Source of the DNA: Kingdonia uniflora
Lineage: Eukaryota; Streptophyta; Magnoliopsida; Ranunculales; Circaeasteraceae
Reading direction: 5' to 3'
DNA: 64,000 bases
Assembly: GCA_014058105.1 (NCBI GenBank)
Contig: JACGCM010002647.1
Location: 310,001 to 374,000, forward strand
A model generated the notes under the pieces. The model saw only the letters and a list, made by a program, of their open reading frames with translations, ran no database searches and was not told the DNA's origin. Both the position numbers and the translations under genes were made by a program. This document shows positions 31,597-43,009 of this stretch, one piece after another. Every line of letters starts with the position of its first letter. Positions within the stretch are counted from its first letter, which is position 1.

Positions 31597-33589
31597 CTAA
31601 GTGGGACGGCTTCTCTTCGTCTGGCAGACGCGTCAGGTACGGGAGAGACTCTCATCATAAGTACATTGCACATTCGGCTCTGTTTGGTAGCTGATGAACA
31701 TCTCAGCTAGTCTCTCTCCCATGGTCCTGATAATCTTATCCCTCAGCCGAAGCTGTTCCTCTAACTCCTCATTGCGTTAAAACAGTTACCTCGTATCTTC
31801 ATAAGCCGCATACTATATTCCTTGATTTTGAGTCCAAACCTCATCCACACTGTACCTAGGTGGACACGGGTGTAATACTTGTATGACCGGAATTGGTAGC
31901 CGTCTATGTTCTCTACTGCTTTCTCCCATCTCCATGAGCCATCCCAAATCTCCCACTTCTTCGTCGTATGCCTCAAAACTATAGTTTTGTACCTGGGAAG
32001 ACATGGCTAAACTCAAAGGAGATGGCAAAGCAACATCGGGCCTCACTAGATCATGCCCGACCATCCAAATATTTTTGGCCCTCTTTACTAAACTACAACC
32101 GACCTTGGGATTTAGATGAGCAGCTCACCAAAATGACATGTAATCCACCCCAAAAGCGATATAATTGTGTCCATCATAGAAGTTTACCTCTCTCAGTCCC
32201 TAATAAGGCGCTCGATCGTACCGTGGAAATTCCATAATCTTTTGTAGGGGGTCTTAGGGAATACTATCAACCCCGGTGTTCTGACGCATACACCGGTTTC
32301 CTAAATACCAAAGTGTACCATTCTCGTATAAAACTAAAACTAATGGAATCCTTCGTTGACTAAGCTCTACGACAAATCTTACCTCTGGACGAATTGATTA
32401 TTTATTTCTCAGCCATGGTTACCAATCAATGTTGATTATGTCCTTCCATTCTATCATTTCTCAGATCACAGCAAATGAATGATGGATCTCAGCCCCTAAA
32501 TTATCCCTTTTATATCTCTATGCACTCATATGAGGATAAACATAGTTAAAGTTGTTCACCTTGACCATATACATTCCAACGCGATAGTACTCGAAGAACC
32601 AAAACTTCAACAGAGTATAAAAGCCTATGATTAATATATTTCCCTTCCTACTCTTTAGGACTGAGACTTCATCTAGTCCCTGATACAAATGTGCTATGAT
32701 CGGAGTACCCCAATCGAACCCTAGACACACCTAGAATATGGTGGTCTATCAAAATTGCAAGATAACCGGCTGGTAAAGATGTATTTGCATTCGAGAAGAA
32801 AAGATTACCCATCATGTATGCAATAAATGCCTGAGCATATACGAGGTCCATATCTTGGTTGTAACTGTTGGTTCAAGAATTCAAAGGGTCTTTCTAGGTT
32901 TTTAAATAAGCTAGTGTGATGTTACCGTACCTGATGTCGGCATGAGTGATTATGGGGAATAATGTTTGTGCTTCTTCAAACTTCGAGTACTTATCGTCGT
33001 ACGGGAGTTTGAAACCTCACCCAAAACTTATGCCTGTTAGCATGACGAGGTCTAACGGTGTAATGCCAAGTTCCTCGCAAGGGAAGTAAAAAGTATGGAT
33101 GAAAGGCCGCCACCATTCTATGAGAGTATGGATTAAGCGGTTATTTGAGTTTTCTGCCTTAATCGACACAAATTCTTCAAAACTCATATTGTCGACCAAC
33201 CTCTTCAATGTGGGGTACCTGACAATCCATTGATACCACTTTAAGACCTTATCCAATGATCCCCTACATTGAATTTTATCTCGGTTCTGCAAAAAAACAC
33301 ATTAACATATTAAATTTTCATTCGGGCATTTCGTTAAGCATTTGACAAATAACGTTAATAACACATAAATTTTACTCAAAAAACTTACCGCCAATTCTTC
33401 CGATCCAACAGAAATGCAGACCCAATTGTCCATAAAGATATCCACTCGGTGCAAATCCTTGAGGGTTGGGGCGGGATCATTATCCAACGTGAACGACCAC
33501 ATATGTGTGACCAATTATTTACCCTTTCGTTTAACTTCATCATTTTGATTACGCCTAGTTTTGGGAATTGAATGACTAGGTCCCGACAT
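31597..33589 (-). pseudogene. Plant mobile domain (PMD) protein gene, copy 1, broken
   Basis: PMD proteins (MAIN/MAIL family and transposon relatives; PF10536-type) act in the nucleus in silencing and meristem maintenance when host-encoded; a transposition role is unproven. Exon 1 is 33589-33389 (MSGPSHSIPKTRR start, TLKDLHRVDIFMDNWV) and exon 2 begins at 33286 after a 102-bp GT-AG intron. The PMD signature is LIEWWRPFIHTFYFPCEELG, then ITPLDLVMLTGISFG (about 33140-33020). Later blocks include FEEAQTLFP, NITLAYLKT and AYMMGNLFFSNA. TAA at 33517-33515 (codon 25), a TGA after ISFG and later frame breaks inactivate it. The terminal stop is at 31599-31597. Confidence 0.75.
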
Positions 33590-33744
33590 TGTTAATCGCA
33601 ATTTTATGGGATTAAATTACTAGAATGTATGATTTGGGAAATTTATGTTAGAAGTTGGGTAAACTAGAAGGTGGAGTTTAGTTTTATTGTGAGAGTAAAG
33701 TAAAACTAAAGTGGCAATTCGAAGGCATTTCATGTAGGCACTAC

Positions 33745-33925
33745 CCGCGCAGTTCTGAACTACGCGGCATTAATTTTTTATTTTTTTTTAAATACGTGGC
33801 TTAATCTGATTGGTTCTCTTTGCCACGCAGTTCAGAACTGCGCGTGGATATTAGACGTTCTAGATGTTGAGACATGGCAAGATTTTAGGTGTTGCTTGTC
33901 CCGTGCAGTTCAGAACTGTGTTGGG
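33745..33925. repeat. Palindromic GCGCAGTTC array at the right end, copy 1
   Basis: Three palindromes of the form GCGCAGTTC-N-GAACTGCGC lie at 33745-33767, 33823-33847 and 33900-33925, just inside the right terminus. Related sites lie at 27141 (half-site), 31097, 34182, 34260, 34339, 38459, 38559, 41902 and 41980. Position near termini suggests protein-binding sites for ORF1 or the transposase (inference). Confidence 0.75.
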
Positions 33926-34181
33926 TAAAATCTACCTTGATTTTAGGCTGAACTATTGTAGGTGGATTGGTGAAAATCCACCCTCCAACTGCTGCATATG
34001 CTCTTAAAAAAATACCTGCCACAACTAAGTCGATTATGACATAGTGAGGTGAATTGAGAAATCCACCCTCTAAACCACAAATCTACCCCACAACAGCAAG
34101 GTCGTGGAGCTGACGTGGCTCTCTCAAACCCACCTTGAGGGTGGTCTCTCCACCATCTAGGTGGATTTTTGTTGGATTAAT

Positions 34182-34480
34182 CCCGCGCAGTTATAAACTT
34201 CTCGTAAAGTGTAACCCAATAGAATGATGGCATTTGTCAAGTTTTAAGTGGCTCCCCTGCCCCATAGTTTAAAACTGCGCGTAGAGTGTACACTCTAGAT
34301 TGAGACACGTAGATGGTTTAGATTCAAACTTGGCTAACGGCTAGTTCTAAACTACGCAGCTAGTGCCTGCATGAAATTTCCAATCCTTCCCCTTTCCATA
34401 TTTGGTTTTGTTTTTTGGTAATCAGAAGACCCATAGTTTTTGGCATACTTATTCAACAAGAACCTTAACGGTTAAATTTT
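34182..34480. repeat. Left-end palindromes and inverted segment, copy 2
   Basis: Degenerate palindromes sit near 34182, 34260 and 34339. From 34339 to about 34470 the sequence is the reverse complement of 27043-27160 in copy 1. Tandem units with AAACTTGTTTGACAAGAAGC follow from 34480 to 34640 and lead into the transposase promoter (CATCTATAAAGCC at about 34648). Confidence 0.65.
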
Positions 34481-34771
34481 TGGGCAAACTTGTTTGGCAA
34501 CCATCTTAATGACTAGTTTGTTGGCCAAACTTGTTTGACAAGAAGCTCAACGACTAGTTTTTTTACTAAACTTGTTTGATAAGAAGCTCAATGACTAGTT
34601 TTGCTACCAAACTTGTTTGACAAGAAGCTCAGCGGCTAGTTTTGTTCATCTATAAAGCCATTCATCTTGTACACTCTATTCGCTTACTCTTCTACAGTCA
34701 ACTTTATTCTCTTAAAAACCATTCATCTTCTAAACTTTATTTTATTCTATAGTTATCAATTTTGCCTAATC

Positions 34772-36181
34772 ATGTTCGACCTAATTTTGGAGGATCTAAT
34801 CATGTCTAACCCATCACTCTCATCCTTGTCATCATCATCCGGAAGCGAAGAGCTATTCTGACGTCAAATTATGATGATGCATGAGTATAACAAGTTTCTC
34901 ATGGAGATAGGAGAAGCGGAAGAAAAAGAGAAAGAAGCGACATTATCACGGATGCGGGGGGTAGTAAAATGGGAAGGATTGACAAGCAGAAAAGTCGTGA
35001 TCATAAATTGGGTAACTTTAGCCTTAATCGGGATTATTTTGGTGCCAACCCAGTCTACGCCGGTATCCTATTTCGTCGTCGATTCCGTATGAGCGAAAGT
35101 GTGTATTAACGTATTCATGATCATGTTATTTCTGCGAACCCCTATTTTATTCAAATAGAAAATGTCGCTAAGACGATAAGCTTATCCTCGCACCAAAAGA
35201 TAACGTGCGCACTCCACATGTTATGCTACGGTACGAGCGCAGACGCCCTAGACGAATACGTTCGGATTGGGAGGTCTACGAGTAATTTGAGTTTGAAAGA
35301 ATTTTGCAAAACAATTATATTAATATTCAAAGCTCAATACCTTAGATCTCCCGATGAAAATGATACATACACTTGTTAGAAGTGAATGGATCGCGAGGCT
35401 TCCCAAGGATGTTAAGTAGTTTATATTGTATGTATTGGAAAAATAGAAAAATTGTCCTACCGGGTGGGCAGGACAATATACCAGGTATAAGAAAATCCTG
35501 ACGGTGATTTTAGAGGTGGTTGCATCGTAAGATCTTTGGATATGGCACGCATTTTTTGGGGTGCCCAGTTATAATAATAATGTGAACGTCTTGCATCAAG
35601 GGTGGCTTTTCAATAACTTATTTAATAGAATTGCGCCGCCATGCAATTACAATATAGGCACGGTCCTGCACACCATGGGGTATTATTTAGCAGACAAAGT
35701 CTATCCAAAATGGCAAACAATTGTTCAAACCATAAGAAATTTGTCCAACGATGCCAAAATATATTTTGCAAAGATGCAAGAAGCATGCCAGAAAGACGTT
35801 GAGCATGTATTTGGGGTATTACAAACTAGGTTCCAAATATTGGCGCACGGTACGCAATTTTGGAAGCCACATGATGCAGCAAATATTATGTACGCATGTA
35901 TAATCATGCACAACATGATCGCCGAAGATGAATGTTATAGTTATATCTGACAAGTGGATCTTGATCCCGAGTTAAAAAAAACCGTGGATACTTGGAAGGA
36001 GATGTTAAATCTAAGACACGCGATCAACACTATGACACGGTACATCGAGAAGATTTATGAAATTATAAATAAAGGTGCTCATTTCCAATTACGAAATGAA
36101 TTTGTCGTGCATTTGTGGAATAAAAAGGGGTGGAGTAATGTATTTTGTTTCGAAGTTTTTAGCTTTATGTTAAAGTTGTAA
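34772..36181 (+). pseudogene. Harbinger DDE transposase, copy 2, broken
   Basis: Close paralogue of 27335-28701. The ATG at 34772 begins MFDLILEDLIMSNPSL; a TGA at 34859 and frameshifts near 34960 and 35100 break the N-terminal half. The C-terminal half (35561-35950) is open: SYNNNVNVLHQ (second catalytic Asp replaced by Asn), KDVEHVFGVLQTRFQ (Glu kept), AANIMYACIIMHNM, then DLDPELKKTVDTWKEML. The lesions differ from those of copy 1; TAA at 27716 in copy 1 is CAA here. Confidence 0.87.
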
Positions 36182-36330
36182 TGTATTTGGTTTCAAAGTT
36201 TTTAGTTTTATGTTAAAGTTGTAATGTATTTTGTCTACTTGATTGAAGTTCGTTTTGCGAAATACTTACGATTGATAATAATTTTATTGAAATAATGAAA
36301 TTGCATAGAACTTAAGAACTACTATTAGTA

Positions 36331-37911
36331 CTAAAGATTATATAAATCTTCATCACTATAAATGTCGCCATCACTTGGACACTACTCCTTTAACTTCTTC
36401 AAATAAAGCTTAATTTGTTTCTTCATCCAACGCCTTTGTGTCGGTATAGGTTACTTGGGTCTTTTGCCATCACCTTAACCAAATATACATCTTCGATGGC
36501 TTTTTTTCTAGCTAGATTCGCTTCACACCTCCTTTGAATATCTGCCTCTCTAGCCAACTTTTGTTCATCTCGTGCTCTAGCTCTAGCTTCCTTTTCTTCT
36601 TTCTTTTGCTCGTCTCTCGCATTCCATGCCGCCATCATGTTTGTCGTCGTCTCAAACATCTTCTTCCCCCAAAACTCTATACTTGACTTTGTCGTTTCTT
36701 TTGTCTTGTATTTTTTTTGGTCGTCCGATCGTACTTCCCCACAAGCATATAGTGGTGCATCCAAGTGGATAGAATCATCCGAAATTAAGACATTTGGAGT
36801 GCTGGAAGTTGGTGTAGAGGGATCGATGTCGGAAGTACCTGGGCTATCGTTAAAATTTGATTGACGTTACGGCTGGGTTTCCCGATGTTCTTAATTTGTG
36901 ACCATTTTGGGCAATGCTCCAAAACTTTATAAGCCTCCCCCAATGTAAATAGTTTTTTTTTTTGTAGTAGTTTTTCGAATGTCTCGTATGCCATACGTTC
37001 CTAAAAATCAAGTTTAAAATTCTAATGAGTACGATTTACCTAACAAAATTAATAGAATGAGAAAAAAAACAAAATTATTTACGACGTCGCCCGTTCCAAT
37101 GCATGTAAAATATCGGTTTTCAAGGTCTTGAATGATGCCTCTAAAAATTGAACATTTTTTATTGAGCCGCCCCTTATAATCGTAATTGACACCGTTGCAT
37201 GATCGCCGCATCAATTAGTCATTATAGAATGAGTTGATTTGGTCATGTACCTTGAACCAAAATGTAACGACTTTTTGGTTGTTCGTCGTAGTGAGGTTTT
37301 GTGAGACTTGGGACCAAGCGCATGCGAGATTGACGAAGTCATCGGATGGCCAATTTTTGGAGTTCGTGTATCTTTCTTTATCGTCATCAGCTTCATCCTC
37401 AACCTCAACTGCATCCTCAACTACAATAGGTGTCGGTGCCGTCTTTCTTTTAGGCTTTGCCTTTCCGCGAATATTACTTCTCGTGAGAACTGGATTGAGA
37501 ACCTTAGAAATGATTAGAAAAATGACCGAAGATTCAACTGATGATGTATTAAGGTTTAAATCATTTAAACCTCATGTACCTCTCATCAGCGTGGTATTCA
37601 AACTTCTGTCGGCGTGAGATGATAAATATAGGTTTCTCGATTGAGAGTACGAGCCCGTATGAGTATCAAATTGAGGGTAATACCTTTGGTTTTGGTAATG
37701 AGGGTAATAATTATCCTTGGGCTTGAGATAGAAATTGATTGTCGTATGGTAGAAATAGTTGTCAAACATGGTAATCACGATATTGGGAAGGGTTAGGCAT
37801 TTGCAGCGAATCATATGCGCCGAATTGCGTTAAAAATACGTTTCCTTGTTGATTCGTATTGGAGAATTAAGTGTGGCTTTGAGAATTAGATTGGGAGCTT
37901 GAGGATGACGT
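36331..37911 (-). pseudogene. Harbinger ORF1, copy 2, start codon lost
   Basis: Paralogue of 28890-30407. The position of the copy 1 ATG reads ACG here (37911-37909). Recognisable parts are the SANT-like region (about 37400-37300), the NAM-associated block FTLGEAYKVLEHCPKWSQIKN (about 36960-36890) and a long charged helix, KKMFETTTNMMAAWNARDEQ onward, that is coiled-coil-like. Frameshifts near 36860 and 37200 are present. Confidence 0.78.
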
Positions 37912-38354
37912 GATGGTTTTACTTGTAAGCAAAGGAGGGAAGAGAGTGTAGAAGATTAAGAGAAGATAGTGTAGAAGATGAATGACCTTTATAGATGAAA
38001 AATATAGCCGTTGAGCTACTTGGTGAACAAGTCTCCCCTTAAATATAGCCGTTGAGCTACGTGGTCAATAAGTTTCAACATAAATATAGTCGTTGAACTA
38101 CTTGATGAACAAATTTCCACATAATTATAGCCATACTTGGTGAACAAGTTGACAAAAAAAACTAAGTATGGTGAAGAGAAGCAAATACATTCCATACTTG
38201 GTGTTTTCACGCGTTTAAAGAAATTTCCTGTATTTCTGAGCTCACAAAAAAACTTATGAAACTAATTTTTCATCCTTTGGGAAGGTGTTTGAGTAAATAC
38301 CTAAACCAAAGTGAAGAAAAAAAGATTAAGTATGAACCAATGCACACATAATAG

Positions 38355-38690
38355 AAGGTAAGGGAAGGTGTTTGAGGAAATGCCTCAAAGAAACTTACCC
38401 AAAAAAAAAACTAAGTATGGAGAGGAAGGCATTTTAAGGTAAAAGTTTCAGGCTCTTACCGGACAGTTTAGAATTGCGTGGCTAGCTTGATAAGACCAGA
38501 TTAAGCCACGTGTCTTATTTAAAGGGACCAGATTAAGCCACGTGTTTGAGAAAACTTGCTACGCAATTCTGAATTGCGCGGCAAGAGCATGGAACTTTTG
38601 CCTTTGCTTCCATCCTCCATACTTAGTTTTTTTTTTGTGATTTTTCTTTAAGGCATTTCCTCAAACACCTTATGTGCCCTCTATTGTGTG
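38355..38690. repeat. Central foldback, copy 2
   Basis: Counterpart of 30985-31310. Here both sides of the centre keep a palindrome (38459-38481 and 38559-38582), which copy 1 has only once. Between them are two direct copies of CCAGATTAAGCCACGTGT. The arms pair over roughly 100 bp. Confidence 0.7.
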
Positions 38691-38842
38691 TACATCTCTT
38701 CATACTTAGTTTTATTTTTCAAAGACTTCTTTTAAGCATTTCATCAAACACTTGAAAAAACCTAGTATTTCATTCAAACACTTGTTTTATCAGCTCCTCT
38801 TACCACATAATTTCATTTAAACACTTGAAAAAACCTAGTATT

Positions 38843-39592
38843 TAGGGATGGCAATTTAACCCTCTCCGCCGGGACCCCACCCCGCCCTTACTGATGCGGA
38901 TTTAGTATGACTATAGCGGGTATGGGGTGGGTTTGGGTTTTTTCTTAACCCATTTATTTAATGGGGCGGGTCTGGTTTAAGGCTTAAATAAATGGGGCCC
39001 CATCACCCGACCCATTTATACATGATATGACGTGAATACTCTTACATACAAGTTAAACCTAATTATGATTTTTAAACTCTGAAGACAAAAGACATGTTAT
39101 TTCCTCCTCTCCTACAGTTATGCCTTCATAACTTCATTTCAACCTCCATCTGTCCATCAGCTTATCTTCTTCTTATATAGACCTATCGAAACTAGTTGGC
39201 TTTATTTCAATCTTATTCTGAAAACATGTTTTCAGTGATGGCATAATGCAGAACTGAGGGTTAAATTGTTTCTGATCCTCAGTTGGCTCAAGTGAGGGTT
39301 AAATTGCCTATAATCCTCAGCTCGTTTTTCCTCATTCTATTGAAGATTAAATGAAGAATTATCTTAAACTTATTCCTAGCAGCTCATTTTTTTTTATTGT
39401 GTACAAGTGCTTTATGATTTTTAAACGGGTGCTGGGGCGGATTTGGTATAAGCAAATTTAAACGGGGCGGGTTTGGGTATTCCCCATTTAAGTTAAAAAT
39501 GGTATTGGGGCGGGTTTGAGGGTAGGGTAATTTGGCAGGTATGGGGATGGTATTGCTCCACCCGACCCAAACCTGACCCATTGCCACCCCTA
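38843..39592. mobile_element. Non-autonomous hAT element, 750 bp, 8-bp duplication
   Basis: It begins TAGGGATGGCAA (38843) and ends TTGCCACCCCTA (39592), flanked by CTAGTATT at 38835-38842 and 39593-39600. Copy 1 has a single CTTAGTATTTGAAGC at about 31447, an empty site. The subterminal DNA is packed with GGGGCGGGTTTGGGT-like and ACCCGACCC motifs. The last 17 bp agree at about 14 positions with the end of the 4.4-kb hAT element at 15696, so the two probably belong to one family. No transposase is encoded. Confidence 0.92.
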
Positions 39593-39742
39593 CTAGTATT
39601 TGAAGCAAACACAAGTTTAAACATAATACATAATCAATGCAACAAAAACTCGACAATCTAAACAAAACATAACATAAACTCGATAGTCTAAATAAAATAA
39701 AACATAAACTCGATAGTCTGATAAAATATAATAAAACATAAC

Positions 39743-41740
39743 CTAAGTGGGACGGCTTCTCTTAGTCTAGCGGGCACGTCTGGTAGGGGAAAGACTTTTG
39801 TCATAAGTACATTACACATTCAGTTTTGTCTGGTAGTTGATGGACATCTCAGCTAGTATCTCTCCGGTGGTCTTAATAATCTCATCCCTCCGCCGAAGTT
39901 GTTCCTCTAACTCCTTTTTGCGTTAAAACAATTGCCTCGTATCTTTATATGCCGCATACCACATTCCTTAGTTTTGGTGCCACAACTCATCGACACTACA
40001 TGTAGGTGGACACGGGTGTGGTACCTGCATGACCGGGATCGGTACACGTCTACGTTCTCCACCGCTTCTTTCCATCTCCATGAACCATCCTAGATCCCCT
40101 ACTTCCTCGTCGTATGCCTCAACACCACAGTTTTGCACCTGAGAAGATGTGGCTAAACTCAAAGTAGGTGGCAGAGCAACATTGGGCCTCACTAGATCAT
40201 GCCCGACCATCCAAATATTCCCGACCCTCTTCACTAAACTGCAACCGATCTTAGAATTTGGATGAGCGGTTCGCCAAAATGTCATGTAATCTACGTTAAA
40301 AATGATGTAATCATGTCCATCATAGAAGTCCACCTCTCTCAGTCCCTGATAAAGCTGTCAATCGTACCGCGGAAATTCCATAATCTCTTGTGGGGGGTCA
40401 TAGGGAACACTATCAACCCCGATATTCTGATGCATACATCGGTCTCATAAATTCCAAAGTGTACCATTCCCGTATGAGACTAAAACTAATGGAATCCTTC
40501 TTTGACTAAGCTCTGTGTCAAATCTTACCTCTGGATGGATTGATTGTCTACTCCTCAACCATGGTTGTCAATCAATGTTGGCTTTGTCATTCTATTCTAT
40601 CATTTCTCTTATCATTGTAAATGAATGATGGATCTCAACCCCTGAATTAGCCCTTTTATCTATTCACGCACTCATACGAGGATAAACATGGTTGAAGTTA
40701 TTCACCTTGACCAGATACATTCTAATGCGACAATACTCGAAGAACCAAAACTTTAACAGAGCATAAAAGCCTGTGATTGATATCTTCCCCTTCCCACTCT
40801 TCAGGATTGAGACTTCATCTAGTCCCCGATATAAAGCTGCCATGATCAGAGTACCTCAGTTGAACCCTGACGCACCTAGAATATGGTGGTCTGTCAAAGC
40901 TGTAAGATAACCGGCAGCTAGAGATGTATTTGCATTCAAGAAGAAGATATTACCCATCATGTATGCAAGAAATGCCCTCGCATACACGATATCCATGTCT
41001 TGGTTGTAATTATTGGTCTGAGGATTCAAAGCGTCTCTCCAAGTTTTCAAATAAGCTAGTGCGATGTTACCGTACCTGATGTCGGCTTAAGTGATTCTGG
41101 GGAACAATGTTTGTGCTTCTTCAAACTTCGAGTACTTATCGTCGTACGGGAGTTCGAAACCCCGCCCAAAACTTATGCCCGTTAGCATGGCAAAGTCTAA
41201 TGGTGTAACGCCAAGTTTCTCGCAAGGGAAGTGAAAAGTATGGGTGGAAGGCCACCGCCGTTCTACGAGAGCATAGATTAAACAGTTATTTGAGTTTTAT
41301 GCCTTAATCGACAAAAATTCTTCAAAACCCATATTGTCGACCAACCTCTTCAATGTAGGGTACCTGGCAATCCATTGATACAACTTTAAGACCTTATCCA
41401 ATGATCCCCTACATTGAATTTCATCTATGTTCTGCAAAAAAACACATTAACATATTAAATTTTCATTCGGGCATTTCGTCAAGCATTTGAAAAATAACGT
41501 TAATAACACATAAATTTTACTCAAAAAACTTACCGCCAATTCTTCCGATCCAACGGAAATCCAGACCCAATTGTCCGGGAGGATATCCACTCGGTGCAAA
41601 TCCTTGAGGGTTGGGGCAGGATCATTATCCGACGTGAGGTGTAGCGGCCACATATTCGTGACCAATTCTTTACCCCTTCGTTTAGCTTAATCACTTTGTC
41701 TACATCTAGTTTTAGGAATTGAATTACTAGGTCCCGACAT
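39743..41740 (-). pseudogene. Plant mobile domain (PMD) protein gene, copy 2, broken
   Basis: Paralogue of 31597-33589: exon 1 is 41740-41534, intron to 41432, exon 2 from 41431. TAA at codon 18 replaces the Glu kept in copy 1, whereas codon 25 of copy 1 (TAA) is GAA-type here. Well-preserved parts are ALNPQTNNYNQDMDIVYARA then FLAYMMGNIFFLNANT (about 41030-40920), a VDFYDGHDYIIFNVDYMTFW block (about 40330) and an acidic/Pro-rich tail (about 40130-39970). A Lys/Glu/Arg coiled-coil-like stretch (KELEEQLRRRDEI) precedes the final stop at 39745-39743. Confidence 0.75.
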
Positions 41741-41901
41741 TATTAATCTATGGATAATAGGATTAAATTACTAGGTAAATGTGAGGTTTAAGAAACTTGT
41801 GCCAGAAGTTGGGTTTGGGTAAACTAGAAGTATTAGCAATATGTAGCAATATATGAGAGTGAAACAAAATAGCAATTCGAAGGCAGTTCATGCAGGCACT
41901 A

Positions 41902-42005
41902 CCCGCGCAGTTCTAAGCTGCGCATGGGGTTTGGACGGTCCAGATGTTGAGACGTGGCATGATCTTAGGTGTTGTTTATGCCGTGCAGTTCAGAACTGCG
42001 TTGGC
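41902..42005. repeat. Palindromic GCGCAGTTC sites at the right end, copy 2
   Basis: Two palindromes, at 41902-41928 and 41980-42005, correspond to two of the three right-end sites of copy 1; the middle site of copy 1 and its ~75 bp of surroundings are absent here. Confidence 0.7.
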
Positions 42006-42083
42006 TAATATCCATCTTAATTTGGGCTTTAACTACTGTGGGTGGATTTGGGTTTTTCCACCCTCTAACTACTACATATGCTC

Positions 42084-42532
42084 TACGAGTGAAAGTGGGA
42101 TAGATACACTCATATGCCCTTCTGATTTGTTTTACTTTTATCTGTTTGGTATCTAGCACTTCAAATTAGCACTTGAAGCAAGATTTTTTTTTCAGCAGTT
42201 GGAATTTAAGAAACAAATACCATACCGCAACATGGTAGAATACAACCTTTCCTTCCCTAAGACCATCCCTTTCCTATGGTGTCTCAATAAAACTCTTTGC
42301 TTTCGTCTTAACGTTTGCCTTCCAACCGGACTTTGAAACTTAAATCTCCAAATTTCAGACTTGGACTAAATTGATACTCATTCATTGAGTGATTGTCTAT
42401 CACACCTTAAAATCTAAATCAGCTAGTACTCATTAAATCAGTTTAGTTTGTCTAACATTGATTTTTCAAATGAACAGATGACAAAAATTGGGCATCTGCT
42501 TATAAAACAAATGAGCGCCCAAGTCTTAGGAG

Positions 42533-42534
<2 letters not shown>
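42084..42534. other. Intergenic, nothing recognised
   Basis: No coding or RNA feature recognised. At 42505-42530 a phrase ACAAATGAGCGCCCAAGTC recurs inverted near 44165-44225. Confidence 0.4.

Positions 42535-42600
<66 letters not shown>
42535..42600 (+). repeat. (TG)33 microsatellite
   Basis: An uninterrupted run of 33 TG dinucleotides. Perfect runs this long are usually polymorphic; the run also produces spurious Cys-Val or Thr-His frames on both strands. Confidence 0.98.
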
Positions 42601-42603
<3 letters not shown>

Positions 42604-43009
42604 CCACATAATTTTGCAAACAAGCGCATAAGTCTTAGACGTTTGTGTTAAAAATAAAATTAAAAAAACCCTGTCTAAAATTGAGACACCCGAAGCTATA
42701 TTAGAATTCAAACTTATAACATCTCATAAAATACCTCACTACCTTGGAATATAAGGTGCCACCTAGAATTTTTGTCATCCAGCAGTGCCTCACTGACTTA
42801 GATCTAACTGATGAGCACGTAATTATGATATTTTTAATATACCCGAACATGTATTTTAGTCGTCCATTATATTTAATTTTGGATACTTATACGCGTTTGT
42901 TTGATTGTAGCTATTGGAGATGGGTTTTTGAAACCAAGCTCTTAAAGTCAAGTAAAAATGTCTCTAACATTTCATAGCACAAAAAGTCAAAGACACAATA
43001 TATTTGGTC

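Larger units (their letters stand above)
26926..34003. mobile_element. PIF/Harbinger-like element with a plant mobile domain gene, copy 1 (~7.1 kb)
   Basis: The left end AGCACCTCCAGCAGCT and the complement of the right end (GAGCATATGCAGCAGTT) are imperfect inverted repeats of the GAGCATCTCCAACAG type. TTA flanks both sides (26923-26925 and 34004-34006), the Harbinger target preference. Inside are a plus-strand DDE transposase, a convergent minus-strand SANT/NAM-associated ORF1, a foldback region, and a minus-strand plant mobile domain gene. All three genes are broken. A second copy follows directly. Confidence 0.75.
34010..42083. mobile_element. PIF/Harbinger-like element with a PMD gene, copy 2 (~8.1 kb)
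   Basis: Head-to-tail with copy 1, starting within about 10 bp of its end. It has the same order: transposase (+), ORF1 (-), foldback, PMD gene (-). The right end, CTACATATGCTC at 42083, matches the right end of copy 1; the left end (ACCTGCCACAACTA) is more degraded. It is about 1 kb longer than copy 1, owing to a 750-bp hAT insertion and a longer left end. The spacing from transposase start to transposase start is 7437 bp. Confidence 0.7.

Noticed and set aside
39384..39665. 93-codon minus-strand frame
   Set aside because: It spans the non-coding 750-bp hAT element and its right boundary; codon use follows the GGGGCGGG repeats.
42438..42711. Cys-Val and Thr-His repeat open frames on both strands
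   Set aside because: They are translations of the (TG)33 microsatellite and have no other coding features.
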